A stretch of 64,000 nt of DNA, from contig JAEYPO010000001.1 in the NCBI GenBank assembly GCA_023410595.1, positions 186,001 to 250,000 on the forward strand, read 5' to 3'. Position 1 is the first letter of the stretch. Each line of letters begins with the position of its first letter. The DNA comes from Bacillota bacterium. GTDB taxonomy: Bacteria > Bacillota > Clostridia > Christensenellales > SZUA-584. The notes under the pieces were generated by a model, which was given only the letters and a program-made list of their open reading frames with translations, ran no database searches and was not told the origin of the DNA. The position numbers and the translations under genes are program-made. This document shows positions 34,530 to 44,285 of this stretch, one piece after another.

Positions 34530-36056
34530 ATGACGATATTGTTGGCAATAGACTTGGGGACGAGTTTCATAAAGGCTGGGGCATACGACCTTGAAAGCCG
34601 CTGCGTGTCGACGGCGGCGGAGCCGGTGAAGGACTACCGCCCTGCGCCGGGGATGTTCATACAGAAGGGTGAAGAGCTGTTAGGATCTGTGATAAACTGC
34701 GTGAAGCAGATCACAGTGGAGCTGGGGGAGCGTGCGAAGGACGTGGTGGCCGTCTCCTTCACGGGGCAGATGAGCGGCTTCATGGGGGTGGACGCGGAGT
34801 GGAGAGACATAACGGGCTGGTCGTGTTCGCTCGACAGCCGCTATATGTCCTACGCCGAAAAACAGATGGAAACGCTCCGCGACAAGTTTCTGGAGACGGG
34901 CGGCACGAACTTTCCGCAGATGGCGCCGAAATACGAGTGGTTCAAAACGGAGTTTCCGGAGGAAAGCAAAAGAATCGTCAAATATCTGATGGTAAGCGGC
35001 TACGTGATCGGGCGGCTCGGCGAGCTGCCGATAGATGAGGCAGCCGTCGACCGGAGCTATACGGAGTGGACGGGGCTGGCGGATGTCGGGTGCGACCGTT
35101 GGAGCGGAGAGCTCTGCCGGGCGGTGGGCCTGGACGAGAAATACCTGCCGCGGATAGTGACCTCGAACACGGTGTGCGGGTGGCTTTCGGAGCGCTGGGC
35201 GCGCGAGACGGGCCTTAAAAGCGGCATACCGCTGGTTTCCGGGGCGGGAGACAAGGCGGCGGGAGCGCTCGGAGCGGCGATAGTCGAGCATGGAGACGCC
35301 ATATTCGAGGCTTCGTCCTACGGTATGGTGAGCGTATGTGTCGGCGAATACCGGCCGGATATGGCCGAGCGACGGTTCGACATCGTGCCCTCGGCGGTGC
35401 CGGGGGATTTCTACGCGGCGCACTTCGCGGCGGGCTCGGGCGTCACGCTCGACTGGTTCATGAACAACTTCGCGCGGCGGCCGGGCCAGAGCGCGAAGGA
35501 GATGTTCGCGGAGATGGAAGAGAAGGTGGCGGCGCTGCCGGTCGGCAGCGAGGGAGTGTTCGCGATCGGCCTGCCCGTCGGCAGCTCCATGCCGCTGGAC
35601 GGCGACCTCAAAGGTCTGTTTATGGGCTACGACTGGAGCCACCGCCCGGAGCACTTCTACCGGGCGCTGCTCGAGAGCTTCACCTACGACTTCACACTCG
35701 CGATGGAGGCCGTCGAGCGGATGTATCCGGAGCTTAAGATAGACGACGTCCGCATCATCGGCGGCGGGGCGAAGAGCCCAGTGTGGACGCAAATGTGCGC
35801 AGACGCGCAGGGCAAGCGCTACCACACGCTCAGCCGGGAAGATGCGGCCATGTGGGGCGCTTCTATACTGGCGGGTAGCGCCATAGGAGCGTTTACGGAC
35901 CTCAAGGCAACGGCGAAGAAATATGTGAAGCCGGAGAAGGAATATCTGCCAAATGCCGCGCGCCGGGCGGAGTATGCGAAATATGCCCGGCTCTACGCGG
36001 AGTATATGACGGAACTGAGCGGGTTTTTCAAGCGGCTCAGGGAGGCGGGGAGGTAG
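34530..36056 (+). CDS. FGGY family carbohydrate kinase
   Basis: 508 residues from ATG 34530 (CGGAGGTAAG). The two FGGY domains are clear: IDLGTSFIKAGAYDLE (phosphate 1) at the start, SFTGQMSGFMGVD, PLVSGAGDKAAGALGA in the centre, then FAAGSGVTLDWF and IIGGGAKSPVWTQMCAD near 420. The family phosphorylates sugars and polyols such as xylulose, ribulose, glycerol and erythritol. It should trap the imported or oxidised substrate of this cluster; substrate cannot be read out. The gene ends the catabolic operon at a very strong terminator. Confidence 0.93.
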   Translation: MTILLAIDLGTSFIKAGAYDLESRCVSTAAEPVKDYRPAPGMFIQKGEELLGSVINCVKQITVELGERAKDVVAVSFTGQMSGFMGVDAEWRDITGWSCSLDSRYMSYAEKQMETLRDKFLETGGTNFPQMAPKYEWFKTEFPEESKRIVKYLMVSGYVIGRLGELPIDEAAVDRSYTEWTGLADVGCDRWSGELCRAVGLDEKYLPRIVTSNTVCGWLSERWARETGLKSGIPLVSGAGDKAAGALGAAIVEHGDAIFEASSYGMVSVCVGEYRPDMAERRFDIVPSAVPGDFYAAHFAAGSGVTLDWFMNNFARRPGQSAKEMFAEMEEKVAALPVGSEGVFAIGLPVGSSMPLDGDLKGLFMGYDWSHRPEHFYRALLESFTYDFTLAMEAVERMYPELKIDDVRIIGGGAKSPVWTQMCADAQGKRYHTLSREDAAMWGASILAGSAIGAFTDLKATAKKYVKPEKEYLPNAARRAEYAKYARLYAEYMTELSGFFKRLREAGR

Positions 36057-36067
36057 CGCCGCCGCAT

Positions 36068-36117
36068 AACAAAACGACCGTCGGCCGGGCGGAAGCCCGG
36101 TCGGCGGTCGTTTTGTT
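36068..36117 (+). terminator. Very strong rho-independent terminator
   Basis: AACAAAACGACCG(T/C)CGGCCGGGC pairs with its complement around GGAA over more than 20 bp, with a T-containing 3' arm. It separates the catabolic genes from the transport genes. Confidence 0.9.
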
Positions 36118-36316
36118 GCCGCAAACGGATAGTGAACAGACGTGAAATAAATCGAAAAATTTAGTTGAATATTATAAAGACAAACCTAGTACCGAATAAA
36201 TATACTGTGATTATGCAAACAGAACTATGATTTGGGACGATCCGCCGAGCCGTTTATTTGTCTTTTAATGGCTGGCTCTACGGAGGGAAAGGCTGCGTGT
36301 TAGGAGAAGAACGCTT

Positions 36317-37303
36317 ATGATGGATACAAAAAAGTCAACGGGCGCCGACAAGTTGACAGGCGTCAAAAAAGTCTTTATGAATTGGGCATTGCTGTTGGGG
36401 CTGATCGGGATAGTGGCGATCTTCTCGCTCATCACGCAAAACTTTTTCAGCATATCCAACTTGATGCTGGTGCTCCAGCAGTCCTCGATCGTCGGCATAG
36501 CGGCCTGTGCTATGACGTTTGTCATCATCACGGGCAATTTCGACTTGAGCATGGGCGCGACGATAACAACGGCGGTTCTACTTTCCGTGGATCTGCATGA
36601 CAAGCTGGGAACGCTTCCGGCGGTGCTCATCGCGGTCGCGGCCTGCCTTATCGTCGGCTTGATAAATGGTTATATTGTGGGATACATAAAGGTCAACTCA
36701 ATGATAATTACACTCGGCACGATGATGATACTCAAAGGCGCCATACTGCTCTACACAGGTGGTCAACTGAGTTGGGTGGCGAGCCCGAAAACAACGTGGT
36801 TCCAGTTCTTTGGCAGGGCGGATGTTCTGGGCATACCTATGCAGGTGCTGTTGTTGGCGATGTGTGTCATACTATTTGAGTTCGTACTCAAGCGCACGAC
36901 CTTCGGTGTCAAGATACAGGCGGCGGGCGGCAACGCGAGCGCCCTCCGATACAGCGGTACGGACGACCGCAAGATCGTGCTCATAGCGTTCGTGCTGTCT
37001 GCTTTGATGTCCGCGCTGGCCGGCCTCATAATGGGTTCGAGAACGATGAAATTCCAGCAGGAGATCGCTTTCGGATATGAGTTCGACGTTATATCGGCCG
37101 TTATACTGGGCGGCGCGAGCTTGACGGGCGGCTCGGGAAGCGTTGTAAAAACGCTGATCGGCGTGGTCATCCTAACGGTCCTGCAAAACGGTTTTCTGAT
37201 GATCGGGCTGTCATACTACTTCCAGTGGCTGGTGCAGGGCATAGTCATATTGTTCATGGTATTCATAGACGTGACGGCAAAGCGGAAGGAGGGCCTCGCA
37301 TGA
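36317..37303 (+). CDS. Ribose-type ABC transporter permease 1 (RbsC-like)
   Basis: 328 residues; TTAGGAGAAG ribosome site. About nine hydrophobic helices, starting with WALLLGLIGIVAIFSLI. The family block FVIITGNFDLSMGAT and the C-terminal ISAVILGGASLTGGSGSVV are those of branched-chain/ribose permeases (BPD_transp_2). It forms the membrane channel of a pentose/polyol importer, here as a heterodimer with the next gene, whose start overlaps its stop by four bases (ATGA). Confidence 0.92.
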   Translation: MMDTKKSTGADKLTGVKKVFMNWALLLGLIGIVAIFSLITQNFFSISNLMLVLQQSSIVGIAACAMTFVIITGNFDLSMGATITTAVLLSVDLHDKLGTLPAVLIAVAACLIVGLINGYIVGYIKVNSMIITLGTMMILKGAILLYTGGQLSWVASPKTTWFQFFGRADVLGIPMQVLLLAMCVILFEFVLKRTTFGVKIQAAGGNASALRYSGTDDRKIVLIAFVLSALMSALAGLIMGSRTMKFQQEIAFGYEFDVISAVILGGASLTGGSGSVVKTLIGVVILTVLQNGFLMIGLSYYFQWLVQGIVILFMVFIDVTAKRKEGLA

Positions 37304-38277
37304 GCAACGCGTGGACTGCTGCAAAAGCATTTTGTAAAAAATACACGATCGTGCCGATACTGGCGATTATATTCGTGGTGTTCTCGATATTCGGAAAGTC
37401 GTTCTTCACGCTGTCAAACTTCTCAAATATACTGACGCAGAGCGCGATATATGGCACAATGGCGGTCGGCATGACGTTCCTCATCGTCGACGGGTTCTTC
37501 GATCTTTCCGCCGGCGTGGTGATGGGCCTAACGGCCAACATAGTCATACTGTTCCAGATGGCGGGCTTCCCGATCTGGGCCTCCGTGGCGATCGCCATAG
37601 TAGTTTCCTTTGTGATCGGCGTCATAAACGGCGCACTCGTAGCCAAGGTCGGCATAAACGCCTTTATCGTGACGCTGGCGATGATGGTCAGTATGCGCGG
37701 CGTGACTTATATGCTGAACGGCTCTGAGCAGCTCGCCGGGACTATCAAGGAGTTTGGAGTTTATGGCAGCGGCGAGATAGGCGGTGTATCCTTTATAGGC
37801 CTAACTTTCCTTGCGTTGCTGCTGATCGGCTACCTCGTCCTACATTATACGCGCCACGGCCGAGATACCTTCGCCCTCGGCGGTAGCGAGGAAGCCGCTT
37901 TTAACGCCGGCATCAAGGTTGGCCGCGTCAAAGCCGTGAACTTCGTTATCTGTTCGCTGATGGCAGGCGTTGCGGGCGTTATGAACGCCTCCAAGATGAA
38001 CGCGGCGACCCCCTATCTCGGCTATCCGGACGGCAGCATAATGGTCATAACCTGTGTCGTTCTCGGAGGAACGAGCTTGGCCGGCGGCTCGGGCGGAATG
38101 CTCTATACGCTCGGCGGCACAATCGCATATTTCATGCTCAGAAACGGTCTCAACATGATGAACGTCCCCTCGTCCTACTATTACATGGTCACAGGCCTCA
38201 TCTTGATTGCCGTCGTTACGGCGGAGAGGGTCCAGGAGGCAAGACGCGCGAGAAAGGTATCACAGGGCCGGGGTTGA
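37300..38277 (+). CDS. Ribose-type ABC transporter permease 2 (RbsC-like)
   Basis: 325 residues from the ATG at 37300, overlapping the previous stop. Same family: MTFLIVDGFFDLSAGVVMG and ITCVVLGGTSLAGGSGGML. Two distinct permeases in one ribose-type system are less usual than one RbsC homodimer and recall heterodimeric systems. The binding-protein gene follows after 60 bases with its own ribosome site. Confidence 0.92.
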   Translation: MSNAWTAAKAFCKKYTIVPILAIIFVVFSIFGKSFFTLSNFSNILTQSAIYGTMAVGMTFLIVDGFFDLSAGVVMGLTANIVILFQMAGFPIWASVAIAIVVSFVIGVINGALVAKVGINAFIVTLAMMVSMRGVTYMLNGSEQLAGTIKEFGVYGSGEIGGVSFIGLTFLALLLIGYLVLHYTRHGRDTFALGGSEEAAFNAGIKVGRVKAVNFVICSLMAGVAGVMNASKMNAATPYLGYPDGSIMVITCVVLGGTSLAGGSGGMLYTLGGTIAYFMLRNGLNMMNVPSSYYYMVTGLILIAVVTAERVQEARRARKVSQGRG

Positions 38278-38337
38278 CCCGGGACTGTGTTTACTAAATA
38301 GCCAGAAATGGCGAGAAATAATTTCAAGGAGAATAGT

Positions 38338-39390
38338 ATGAAAAAATTGATTGCTGTCCTAATAGCGGTGTTTATGAGTATCGCGTTCGTGGCCTGCGCC
38401 GCTCCCGCCACATCCGAAACGCCCACCGCGGACGAACCCGCCGCAGATGCTCCCGCGGCTGAACCCGCCGCCGATGCTTCCGCGGCTGAACCCGCCGCCG
38501 ACGGCGAGAAGCTAGTGATCGGCTTCGCGGATTTCAACGTTGGTGCCAATAACTATCTTTCCACCTATGCCAAGGAAGTCCAGAGAATGTTCGCGGAAGA
38601 CGAGCCCTACAAGAGCAGCTGCACTCTGCAGATGCTGGACGCTCAGGGCGACGCCGACAAGCAGCTTTCCGACATCGACGACCTTATCGAGATGAAGTGC
38701 GACGCGATCGTGCTGTGGCCCGTTTCGTCGACGGCCTGCATCTCCGGCGTGCAGAAGATGCACGATGCCGGTATCCCGATCATCAACACCAACTCCGGCG
38801 TCGACGCCTCCGTGCAGGATCTGCTGACCTGCTTCTCCGGCCCGAGCGATTATAAGCAGGGCGGCCAGGCTGGCGAAGCGATGATCGAAGGCCTCGGCGG
38901 CAGCGGAAAAGTCGTTATTCTTGAAGGCACCGCCGGCTATGACACCGCGACGCAGAGAACGGCCGGTTTTATGGACGCCGTCGAAGGCAAGGGGATAGAG
39001 GTCCTCGCTGCCGAGCCGACTGACTGGTCCACCGAGAAGGCGCAGACCGTTATGGAAACCTTCTTAACGACCTATGGCGACCAGATCCAGGGTATATACT
39101 GTCACGACGACGGCATCGCCGAGGGCGCGATGAACGCGCTCGACGCCGTTGGCAAGCTCGACGGCTCCATCATCATAACCAGCGCCACCATGTTCGCCTC
39201 CGGCTACGACGCTCTGGCGGAGGGCCTCATGTATGGCTCCATTCTCCAGTCTCCCTATGAAGACGCGCACCTGGCCTTCGAGCTGGCCGTCAAGGCCGCC
39301 AAGGGCGAGGAAATAGATAAGGATAACCGCATCCCGACTTGGATTGTCAATAAGAAAAACCATTCTGAGTTCGACAGACCTACCTGGTAA
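38338..39390 (+). CDS. Ribose-type ABC transporter substrate-binding lipoprotein
   Basis: 350 residues from ATG 38338 (CAAGGAGAA). The lipoprotein signal ends at FVACAAP. A linker of about 35 residues is built from tandem Ala/Glu/Pro/Asp repeats (AAEPAAD units encoded by near-identical 27-base repeats). The mature domain is a type 1 periplasmic-binding protein (LVIGFADFNVGANNYLSTYA, CDAIVLWPVSSTACISGVQ, GIPIINTNSGV, GIYCHDDGIAEGAMNAL). It should bind a monosaccharide or polyol and deliver it to the two permeases. A strong hairpin at 39414 lies between it and the ATPase gene. Confidence 0.92.
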   Translation: MKKLIAVLIAVFMSIAFVACAAPATSETPTADEPAADAPAAEPAADASAAEPAADGEKLVIGFADFNVGANNYLSTYAKEVQRMFAEDEPYKSSCTLQMLDAQGDADKQLSDIDDLIEMKCDAIVLWPVSSTACISGVQKMHDAGIPIINTNSGVDASVQDLLTCFSGPSDYKQGGQAGEAMIEGLGGSGKVVILEGTAGYDTATQRTAGFMDAVEGKGIEVLAAEPTDWSTEKAQTVMETFLTTYGDQIQGIYCHDDGIAEGAMNALDAVGKLDGSIIITSATMFASGYDALAEGLMYGSILQSPYEDAHLAFELAVKAAKGEEIDKDNRIPTWIVNKKNHSEFDRPTW

Positions 39391-39413
39391 AACGTTCAAG
39401 GCACAAAAGAGGC

Positions 39414-39440
39414 GGGGCGGGCCCTTGAGGGTCCGTCCCC
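39414..39440 (+). other. Strong hairpin after the binding-protein gene
   Basis: GGGGCGGGCCC / GGGTCCGTCCCC with loop TTGA and one bulged T. Like the hairpin at 20519 it follows a binding-protein gene inside a transport operon and lacks a T run, which fits mRNA stabilisation or partial termination. Confidence 0.65.
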
Positions 39441-39495
39441 GGCTCAACGAAGGCAGACCGCGAAAACTACGGGGCTGCACTGGAAAGGAAAGACA

Positions 39496-41001
39496 ATGGA
39501 GCGCGGAGAAGTCGTTCTTAAAGCAACAAACATATCTAAAACATTTATTAACGTGAAGGCGCTCGACAACGTTGATATCGAGATCCGCTCCGGCGAGGTA
39601 CTGGCGCTCGCGGGAGAAAACGGGGCGGGCAAGTCCACGCTTATGAAGATACTTTCCGGAGTGTACCGCATGGATAAGAATTCCGGAAGCGAGATCATCC
39701 ATAGGGGCAAAAAGGTTGAATATAAAACGCCATTGAACGCGAAGTCGAACGGCATCGTGATGATATTCCAGGAGCTCTCGCTCGTTAAGAAGCTGACAGT
39801 CGCCGAGAACATATATCTGGGCAGCCTGCCGAGCTTCAAAAATGGCGCTATAGACTGGAAAACGCTGTATGCGAACACGCAGGAGGTGCTAGACGAACTC
39901 CGCTGCGAGGTCCACCCGAAGGACAAGATAGAGGATCTTCCGCTGGCGCAGCAGCAGATGGTAGAGATCGCCCGCGCGATAGCGTTGGACGCAAACATCT
40001 TGATACTAGACGAACCGACGTCATCCTTGACGGACAAAGAAAAGAAGCTGTTGTTTGCCTGTATGCGCAGACTGAAGGAAAAGGGCACGGCGATCGTATA
40101 TATCTCCCACAGGATGGACGAGATTTTCGAGATTACTGACAGGATAACGGTCTTTCGCGATGGCAAAAAGACGAGCGTGCTAATCACAAAGGCAGCGACG
40201 CTGGACGACGTCGTACAGGGCATGATCGGCAGGACGCTCGACGACTACTTCAACAAGGCCGGAGATGCCAACACGGGCGTCGAGGCGCTGAGGCTCGAGG
40301 GGCTGACGGTCCCCGGGGGTTTTGAAGACGTCAGCTTCACGCTCAACAAGGGCGAGATACTCGGGCTGTATGGGTTAGTTGGAGCGGGCAGGTCTGAGAT
40401 CGTCGAGACGATATTCGGTCTGCGTCGCCCAACGAAGGGGCATATATACATCGACGGCAGGCGCGCCGCCATCCACGGGACCTTCGCGGCCGTCCGGCAT
40501 GGCATCGGCCTCGTTCCAGAAAACCGGAAGGAAGACGGCCTCGTGCTGGGGCTCTCCTGCAAAATGAATATCGGCCTCGCCAACTTGCGCCGGGTCAGCA
40601 GGCGATCCATCGTCAGAAGAAAAAAGATCATGGATCTGTATAGCATCTATAAGGAGAAGCTCTCCATAGCGTGTAATGATCCCGAACAGCCAGTCAAGAA
40701 CCTTTCGGGCGGAAACCAGCAGAAGATCATAATCGGGAAATGGCTCGGCACGGAGCCGAGGATACTTATGATGGACGAACCAACGCGCGGCATAGATGTC
40801 GGATCGAAGGCGGAGATCCACAGGATAATCGGAGACCTCGCGCGCAGCGGGATGGCCGTTATCGTCATCTCCTCTGAGATGCAGGAGATAATGGGCGCCT
40901 GTTCCCGTATCATCACCATCGCGGAGGGAAAAATCACCGGCGAGTTCAAGACGGGTGAGATCACGGAAGAAAACTTGATGAACGCGATAATGCTCCACTG
41001 A
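39496..41001 (+). CDS. Ribose-type ABC transporter ATPase, two domains (RbsA/MglA-like)
   Basis: 501 residues. The first ABC domain has Walker A GENGAGKST (about 39-47), signature LPLAQQQMVEIARAI and Walker B LILDEPTSSL. The second has the atypical P-loop GLVGAGRSE that is normal for RbsA, signature LSGGNQQKIIIGKWL and LMMDEPTRGIDVGSK. It drives import through the two upstream permeases. It is the last gene of the transport operon; the kinase gene follows after 189 bases. Confidence 0.94.
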   Translation: MERGEVVLKATNISKTFINVKALDNVDIEIRSGEVLALAGENGAGKSTLMKILSGVYRMDKNSGSEIIHRGKKVEYKTPLNAKSNGIVMIFQELSLVKKLTVAENIYLGSLPSFKNGAIDWKTLYANTQEVLDELRCEVHPKDKIEDLPLAQQQMVEIARAIALDANILILDEPTSSLTDKEKKLLFACMRRLKEKGTAIVYISHRMDEIFEITDRITVFRDGKKTSVLITKAATLDDVVQGMIGRTLDDYFNKAGDANTGVEALRLEGLTVPGGFEDVSFTLNKGEILGLYGLVGAGRSEIVETIFGLRRPTKGHIYIDGRRAAIHGTFAAVRHGIGLVPENRKEDGLVLGLSCKMNIGLANLRRVSRRSIVRRKKIMDLYSIYKEKLSIACNDPEQPVKNLSGGNQQKIIIGKWLGTEPRILMMDEPTRGIDVGSKAEIHRIIGDLARSGMAVIVISSEMQEIMGACSRIITIAEGKITGEFKTGEITEENLMNAIMLH

Positions 41002-41190
41002 CGCAACCCTGGCGTTTGCCAGCCCGGTGTGCTTTGAGACAGCGGACGGAGCGCCCGGCTCCCTCATATGCCCGCGAAAAGCGACGGAGAAAACTCTCAT
41101 CGATTTTGGGTGTATTCTATGTTACACTAAAACATATATTGCGTTATAACATGAAGAAGCCTGCTTTAGCATTGACCTGCGGAGGGGCGG

Positions 41191-43044
41191 ATGGTTTGGC
41201 TTAAGGACAGATTCCAGAATATGAGCATCCGAAACAAAATATTATTGTGTTTTTTGTGTGTGCTTGTGCTGGGCTTCGTCACACTGGGGCTGCTGTATAA
41301 CATGGTGTTCTCAAACTCTATGACGGATATCACCAACGATACGACGCTCGTTATCATCGAGCAGGCCAACAGCGGCGTCGAGACGCATCTCGACAACATC
41401 CAGAACGTAATCGGCATACTTTCCGCAGACGAAAACATACGCGAGTTCTGCAAGGCGGATCAAATGGTGGCGGGTACGACGGATTTTTCAATGACGCGTA
41501 TAAACATCTGCAATACGCTGGCTAGTTTCAAGGAAACGTTTTCCGAGATAATCGGCATCGCCATAATCTCTACGGATGACAACTTCATAAGCAACGAGAT
41601 GTATAAAGGGAACGGCGAATCGCTGGTCGCTGAGGAATGGTATAAAGAATGCGTCGTCGGGCCGGATATGCGGCTGCTCGTCAAGCCGACTAGCCGAAAC
41701 CTGGTGTATTACGACTCCGTTAGCGTGGACGACATCATTTGCGTCGCCAAGCCGATTTTAGACGAGCGGGGCAACGCGGTTGGGCTGATGATCGTGGATA
41801 TGCTCCGCGATATTATTGGCGATATATTGGAAAACGTCGTGCTCGGCAAGGAGGGGTTCGTGCTCATCGTGGACGACAGCGAAAACCTCATATATTCGCC
41901 GGTCAATCCCGTGGTGCCGCGCATACGCTCGGAGTGGTTCTCCGGCGAGAGCGGCATATTCGAAAAGAACATAAATGGAGAAAACTATCGGTTCATATAC
42001 GAGTCGTCAGACGCCTACGGCTGGAAAGTGGTGGGCGTATTTTCTTTGGCGGAGACCATGCAGCAGGTCACGGAGGCGCGCAACACGATGTTCATAATAC
42101 TCGGCTGCATCATAGTGTTGGCCGTGCTGGTGACCGTCATATTCTCGTCGACGCTGGTCAAGCCGCTTCAAAAGCTCAAGAGCATCATGGGCATAGCGCA
42201 GGGCGGAGACCTCGCCATACGCTTCAACGTTAATTATACTGACGAGATCGGCCAGCTCGGACGCGCCTTCAACGATATGCTGGACAGGCTGCAAAAGCTG
42301 ATGGACATGGTATACGCTGAGCAGAAAAAGAAGCGTACAGCGGAGCTGAATGCGCTGCAGGCGCAGATCAAGCCGCATTTCCTTTATAACACCTTCGACA
42401 CCATACACTGGATGGCCAAGAAATATGGCGCGAGCGACATCGTGTATGTGATCCAGTGCCTAACAAACCTTTTTAGGCTCGGGCTCTCCAAGGGTAGCGA
42501 GATCATACAGATCGAAGACGAGATCGCCCATGTGGAAAACTATCTAGGCATACAGAAGATCCGCTACGACATACTGAGCTGCAAGGTCGAACTGGCGGAC
42601 GAGGCAAGAGGGCTCTATGTGCCGAAGCTGATATTGCAGCCGATCGTGGAAAACTCCATATATCACGGGATCAAACCCAAGGGCATCCCGGGTATAATAA
42701 CCATCAAGGCGTACACGGAGGAAGGGCTGCTAAAGATCGAAGTAGCCGACGACGGCGTGGGCATGGAGCCCGAGCGCGTGGACAGGATAAACGGAGTCTT
42801 CGCTACGGGCAACGCGGAGGGACTGGGCTATGGAATGTTCAACGTTAACGAACGGCTCAAGCTCTCTTTTGGAAACGAATATGGGCTTTCGATCGCCAGC
42901 GTGACGGGCGGAGGAACAGCGGTGACGGTGGCCTGCCCAATGCTGCGCGATCCGGAGGATGTTGGCGAAGAAAAGAAATATCGTCTTTTGAGCGCGTTGG
43001 ACGTAAAGGCCGCGCGCCGCGCCTCGTGCGGCGGCGGGTCATAA
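41191..43044 (+). CDS. Sensor histidine kinase, YesM/LytS-like
   Basis: 617 residues; TGCGGAGGGG ribosome site. The first helix is at ILLCFLCVLVLGFVTLGLLY, then an extracytoplasmic double-Cache-like domain (about 40-290) and a second helix near 300 (MFIILGCIIVLAVLVTVIF). HAMP, His_kinase with QIKPHFLYNTFDTIHWMAK (H396) and an HATPase with PIVENSIYHGI and DDGVGM follow. It is followed by a response regulator after 14 bases and then two binding-protein genes with start/stop overlaps. This suggests that the kinase reads a sugar signal with the help of those lipoproteins. Confidence 0.92.
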   Translation: MVWLKDRFQNMSIRNKILLCFLCVLVLGFVTLGLLYNMVFSNSMTDITNDTTLVIIEQANSGVETHLDNIQNVIGILSADENIREFCKADQMVAGTTDFSMTRINICNTLASFKETFSEIIGIAIISTDDNFISNEMYKGNGESLVAEEWYKECVVGPDMRLLVKPTSRNLVYYDSVSVDDIICVAKPILDERGNAVGLMIVDMLRDIIGDILENVVLGKEGFVLIVDDSENLIYSPVNPVVPRIRSEWFSGESGIFEKNINGENYRFIYESSDAYGWKVVGVFSLAETMQQVTEARNTMFIILGCIIVLAVLVTVIFSSTLVKPLQKLKSIMGIAQGGDLAIRFNVNYTDEIGQLGRAFNDMLDRLQKLMDMVYAEQKKKRTAELNALQAQIKPHFLYNTFDTIHWMAKKYGASDIVYVIQCLTNLFRLGLSKGSEIIQIEDEIAHVENYLGIQKIRYDILSCKVELADEARGLYVPKLILQPIVENSIYHGIKPKGIPGIITIKAYTEEGLLKIEVADDGVGMEPERVDRINGVFATGNAEGLGYGMFNVNERLKLSFGNEYGLSIASVTGGGTAVTVACPMLRDPEDVGEEKKYRLLSALDVKAARRASCGGGS

Positions 43045-43058
43045 AGAAGGAGATTTTC

Positions 43059-44285
43059 ATGCTGAAGGTTTTGATCGCTGACGACGAAAGGCTGATACGC
43101 GAGGGGGTAGTAGTGGCCATAGATTGGGAGGCGCTGGAAATGGAGCTGGTCGGCGCGGCGGTGAACGGCCGGGAGGCTCTAGAGCTGGCGACGGAGCTCC
43201 GGCCGGACATATGTCTTGTGGATATTATGATGCCGATTGTCAGCGGGCTCGAGTTCATAGAGCGGCTGAAGAAGGAGCTTCCCGAGGTGATATGCATAAT
43301 AGTCACCGGCTATGACGAATTTGACTACGCGAGGCGTGCCATGCAGCTCGACGCCTTCGAATATATCCTAAAACCGATAAACGAGGAGGAGTTCAAGGAA
43401 ACGTTGCTGCGCGCCAAAAATCGGATATTGAACCGCGAGAGCTTGGAGAATAAGGTCAACCAGATGGAGCTGCAACTCGAAAAAACGCTGCCCGACGCGT
43501 TTGGGCGCTTTGTTAAGGATTGCATGAACGGTAAGTGTTCGGACGCGGACACGGATGCCTTTGCGAGGATGTATAATATCCAGCTCGGTTTGAACATAGG
43601 GATGTTCGTCGTGCGCCTTTCCGACGGTGTTTTCGTGGGTAGGAGGGACGAGGCGCGTTTGGCCTCTGCCCTCGGCTTTGCCCTGCGCCAGATGCTTGAG
43701 GAGACGATGGCCAGATATTACGACGTCCTAAAGGTGGTGAGCGACGAGAAAGACAGGATAATAGCCGTCGCGGACATAAGCCTGGGCTCCGTATTCGAAG
43801 ACGTCCGCATCGAGGCGGAGCGCAGTATCCGTAGCGGCCTTGAATTCAGCGTGCCCATATACGCGGCCATAACGGACAAGGGGCTAAACAATATAGACAG
43901 CCTTTACAGATCGATATGCCTAAAGCAGGAACATGAGAGCCAGTATACGCCCCTCGTCAAGAAGGCCAAGGACTATATGGACGCCAATTACTGCGACGAG
44001 GAGTTGACGCTGAAAAGGATCGCGGACGAGTTCTGCGTCAGCACGGGTCATATAAGCCGGCTCATAAAATCCGAGATGGGCATATCATATTCCGACTATA
44101 TAACGGAGAAACGCATAAGCAGGGCCGTGGCCATGCTGAACGAGGGAGAACTCAAGATATATGAGATTTCCGACAAGATCGGCTACAACAGCCAGCATTA
44201 TTTCTGCACCACATTCAAAAGGGTAACGGGCCTCTCGCCCACAGATTTCAAAAACAAGAGGAGCCAGCGAAAGGAGCCGCAATGA
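43059..44285 (+). CDS. Response regulator with AraC-type HTH, YesN family
   Basis: 408 residues from ATG 43059 (AAGAAGGAG). Receiver: VLIADDERLIREGV, phospho-acceptor D55 in CLVDIMMPIV, IIVTGYDEF, LKP. A long middle region with a coiled coil (about 125-155) is followed by a C-terminal AraC domain: RIADEFCVSTGHISRLIKSE and ISDKIGYNSQHYFCTTFKRV. It is the partner of the upstream kinase and the likely activator of the catabolic and transport operons. Its stop overlaps the start of the next lipoprotein gene (ATGA). Confidence 0.93.
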   Translation: MLKVLIADDERLIREGVVVAIDWEALEMELVGAAVNGREALELATELRPDICLVDIMMPIVSGLEFIERLKKELPEVICIIVTGYDEFDYARRAMQLDAFEYILKPINEEEFKETLLRAKNRILNRESLENKVNQMELQLEKTLPDAFGRFVKDCMNGKCSDADTDAFARMYNIQLGLNIGMFVVRLSDGVFVGRRDEARLASALGFALRQMLEETMARYYDVLKVVSDEKDRIIAVADISLGSVFEDVRIEAERSIRSGLEFSVPIYAAITDKGLNNIDSLYRSICLKQEHESQYTPLVKKAKDYMDANYCDEELTLKRIADEFCVSTGHISRLIKSEMGISYSDYITEKRISRAVAMLNEGELKIYEISDKIGYNSQHYFCTTFKRVTGLSPTDFKNKRSQRKEPQ

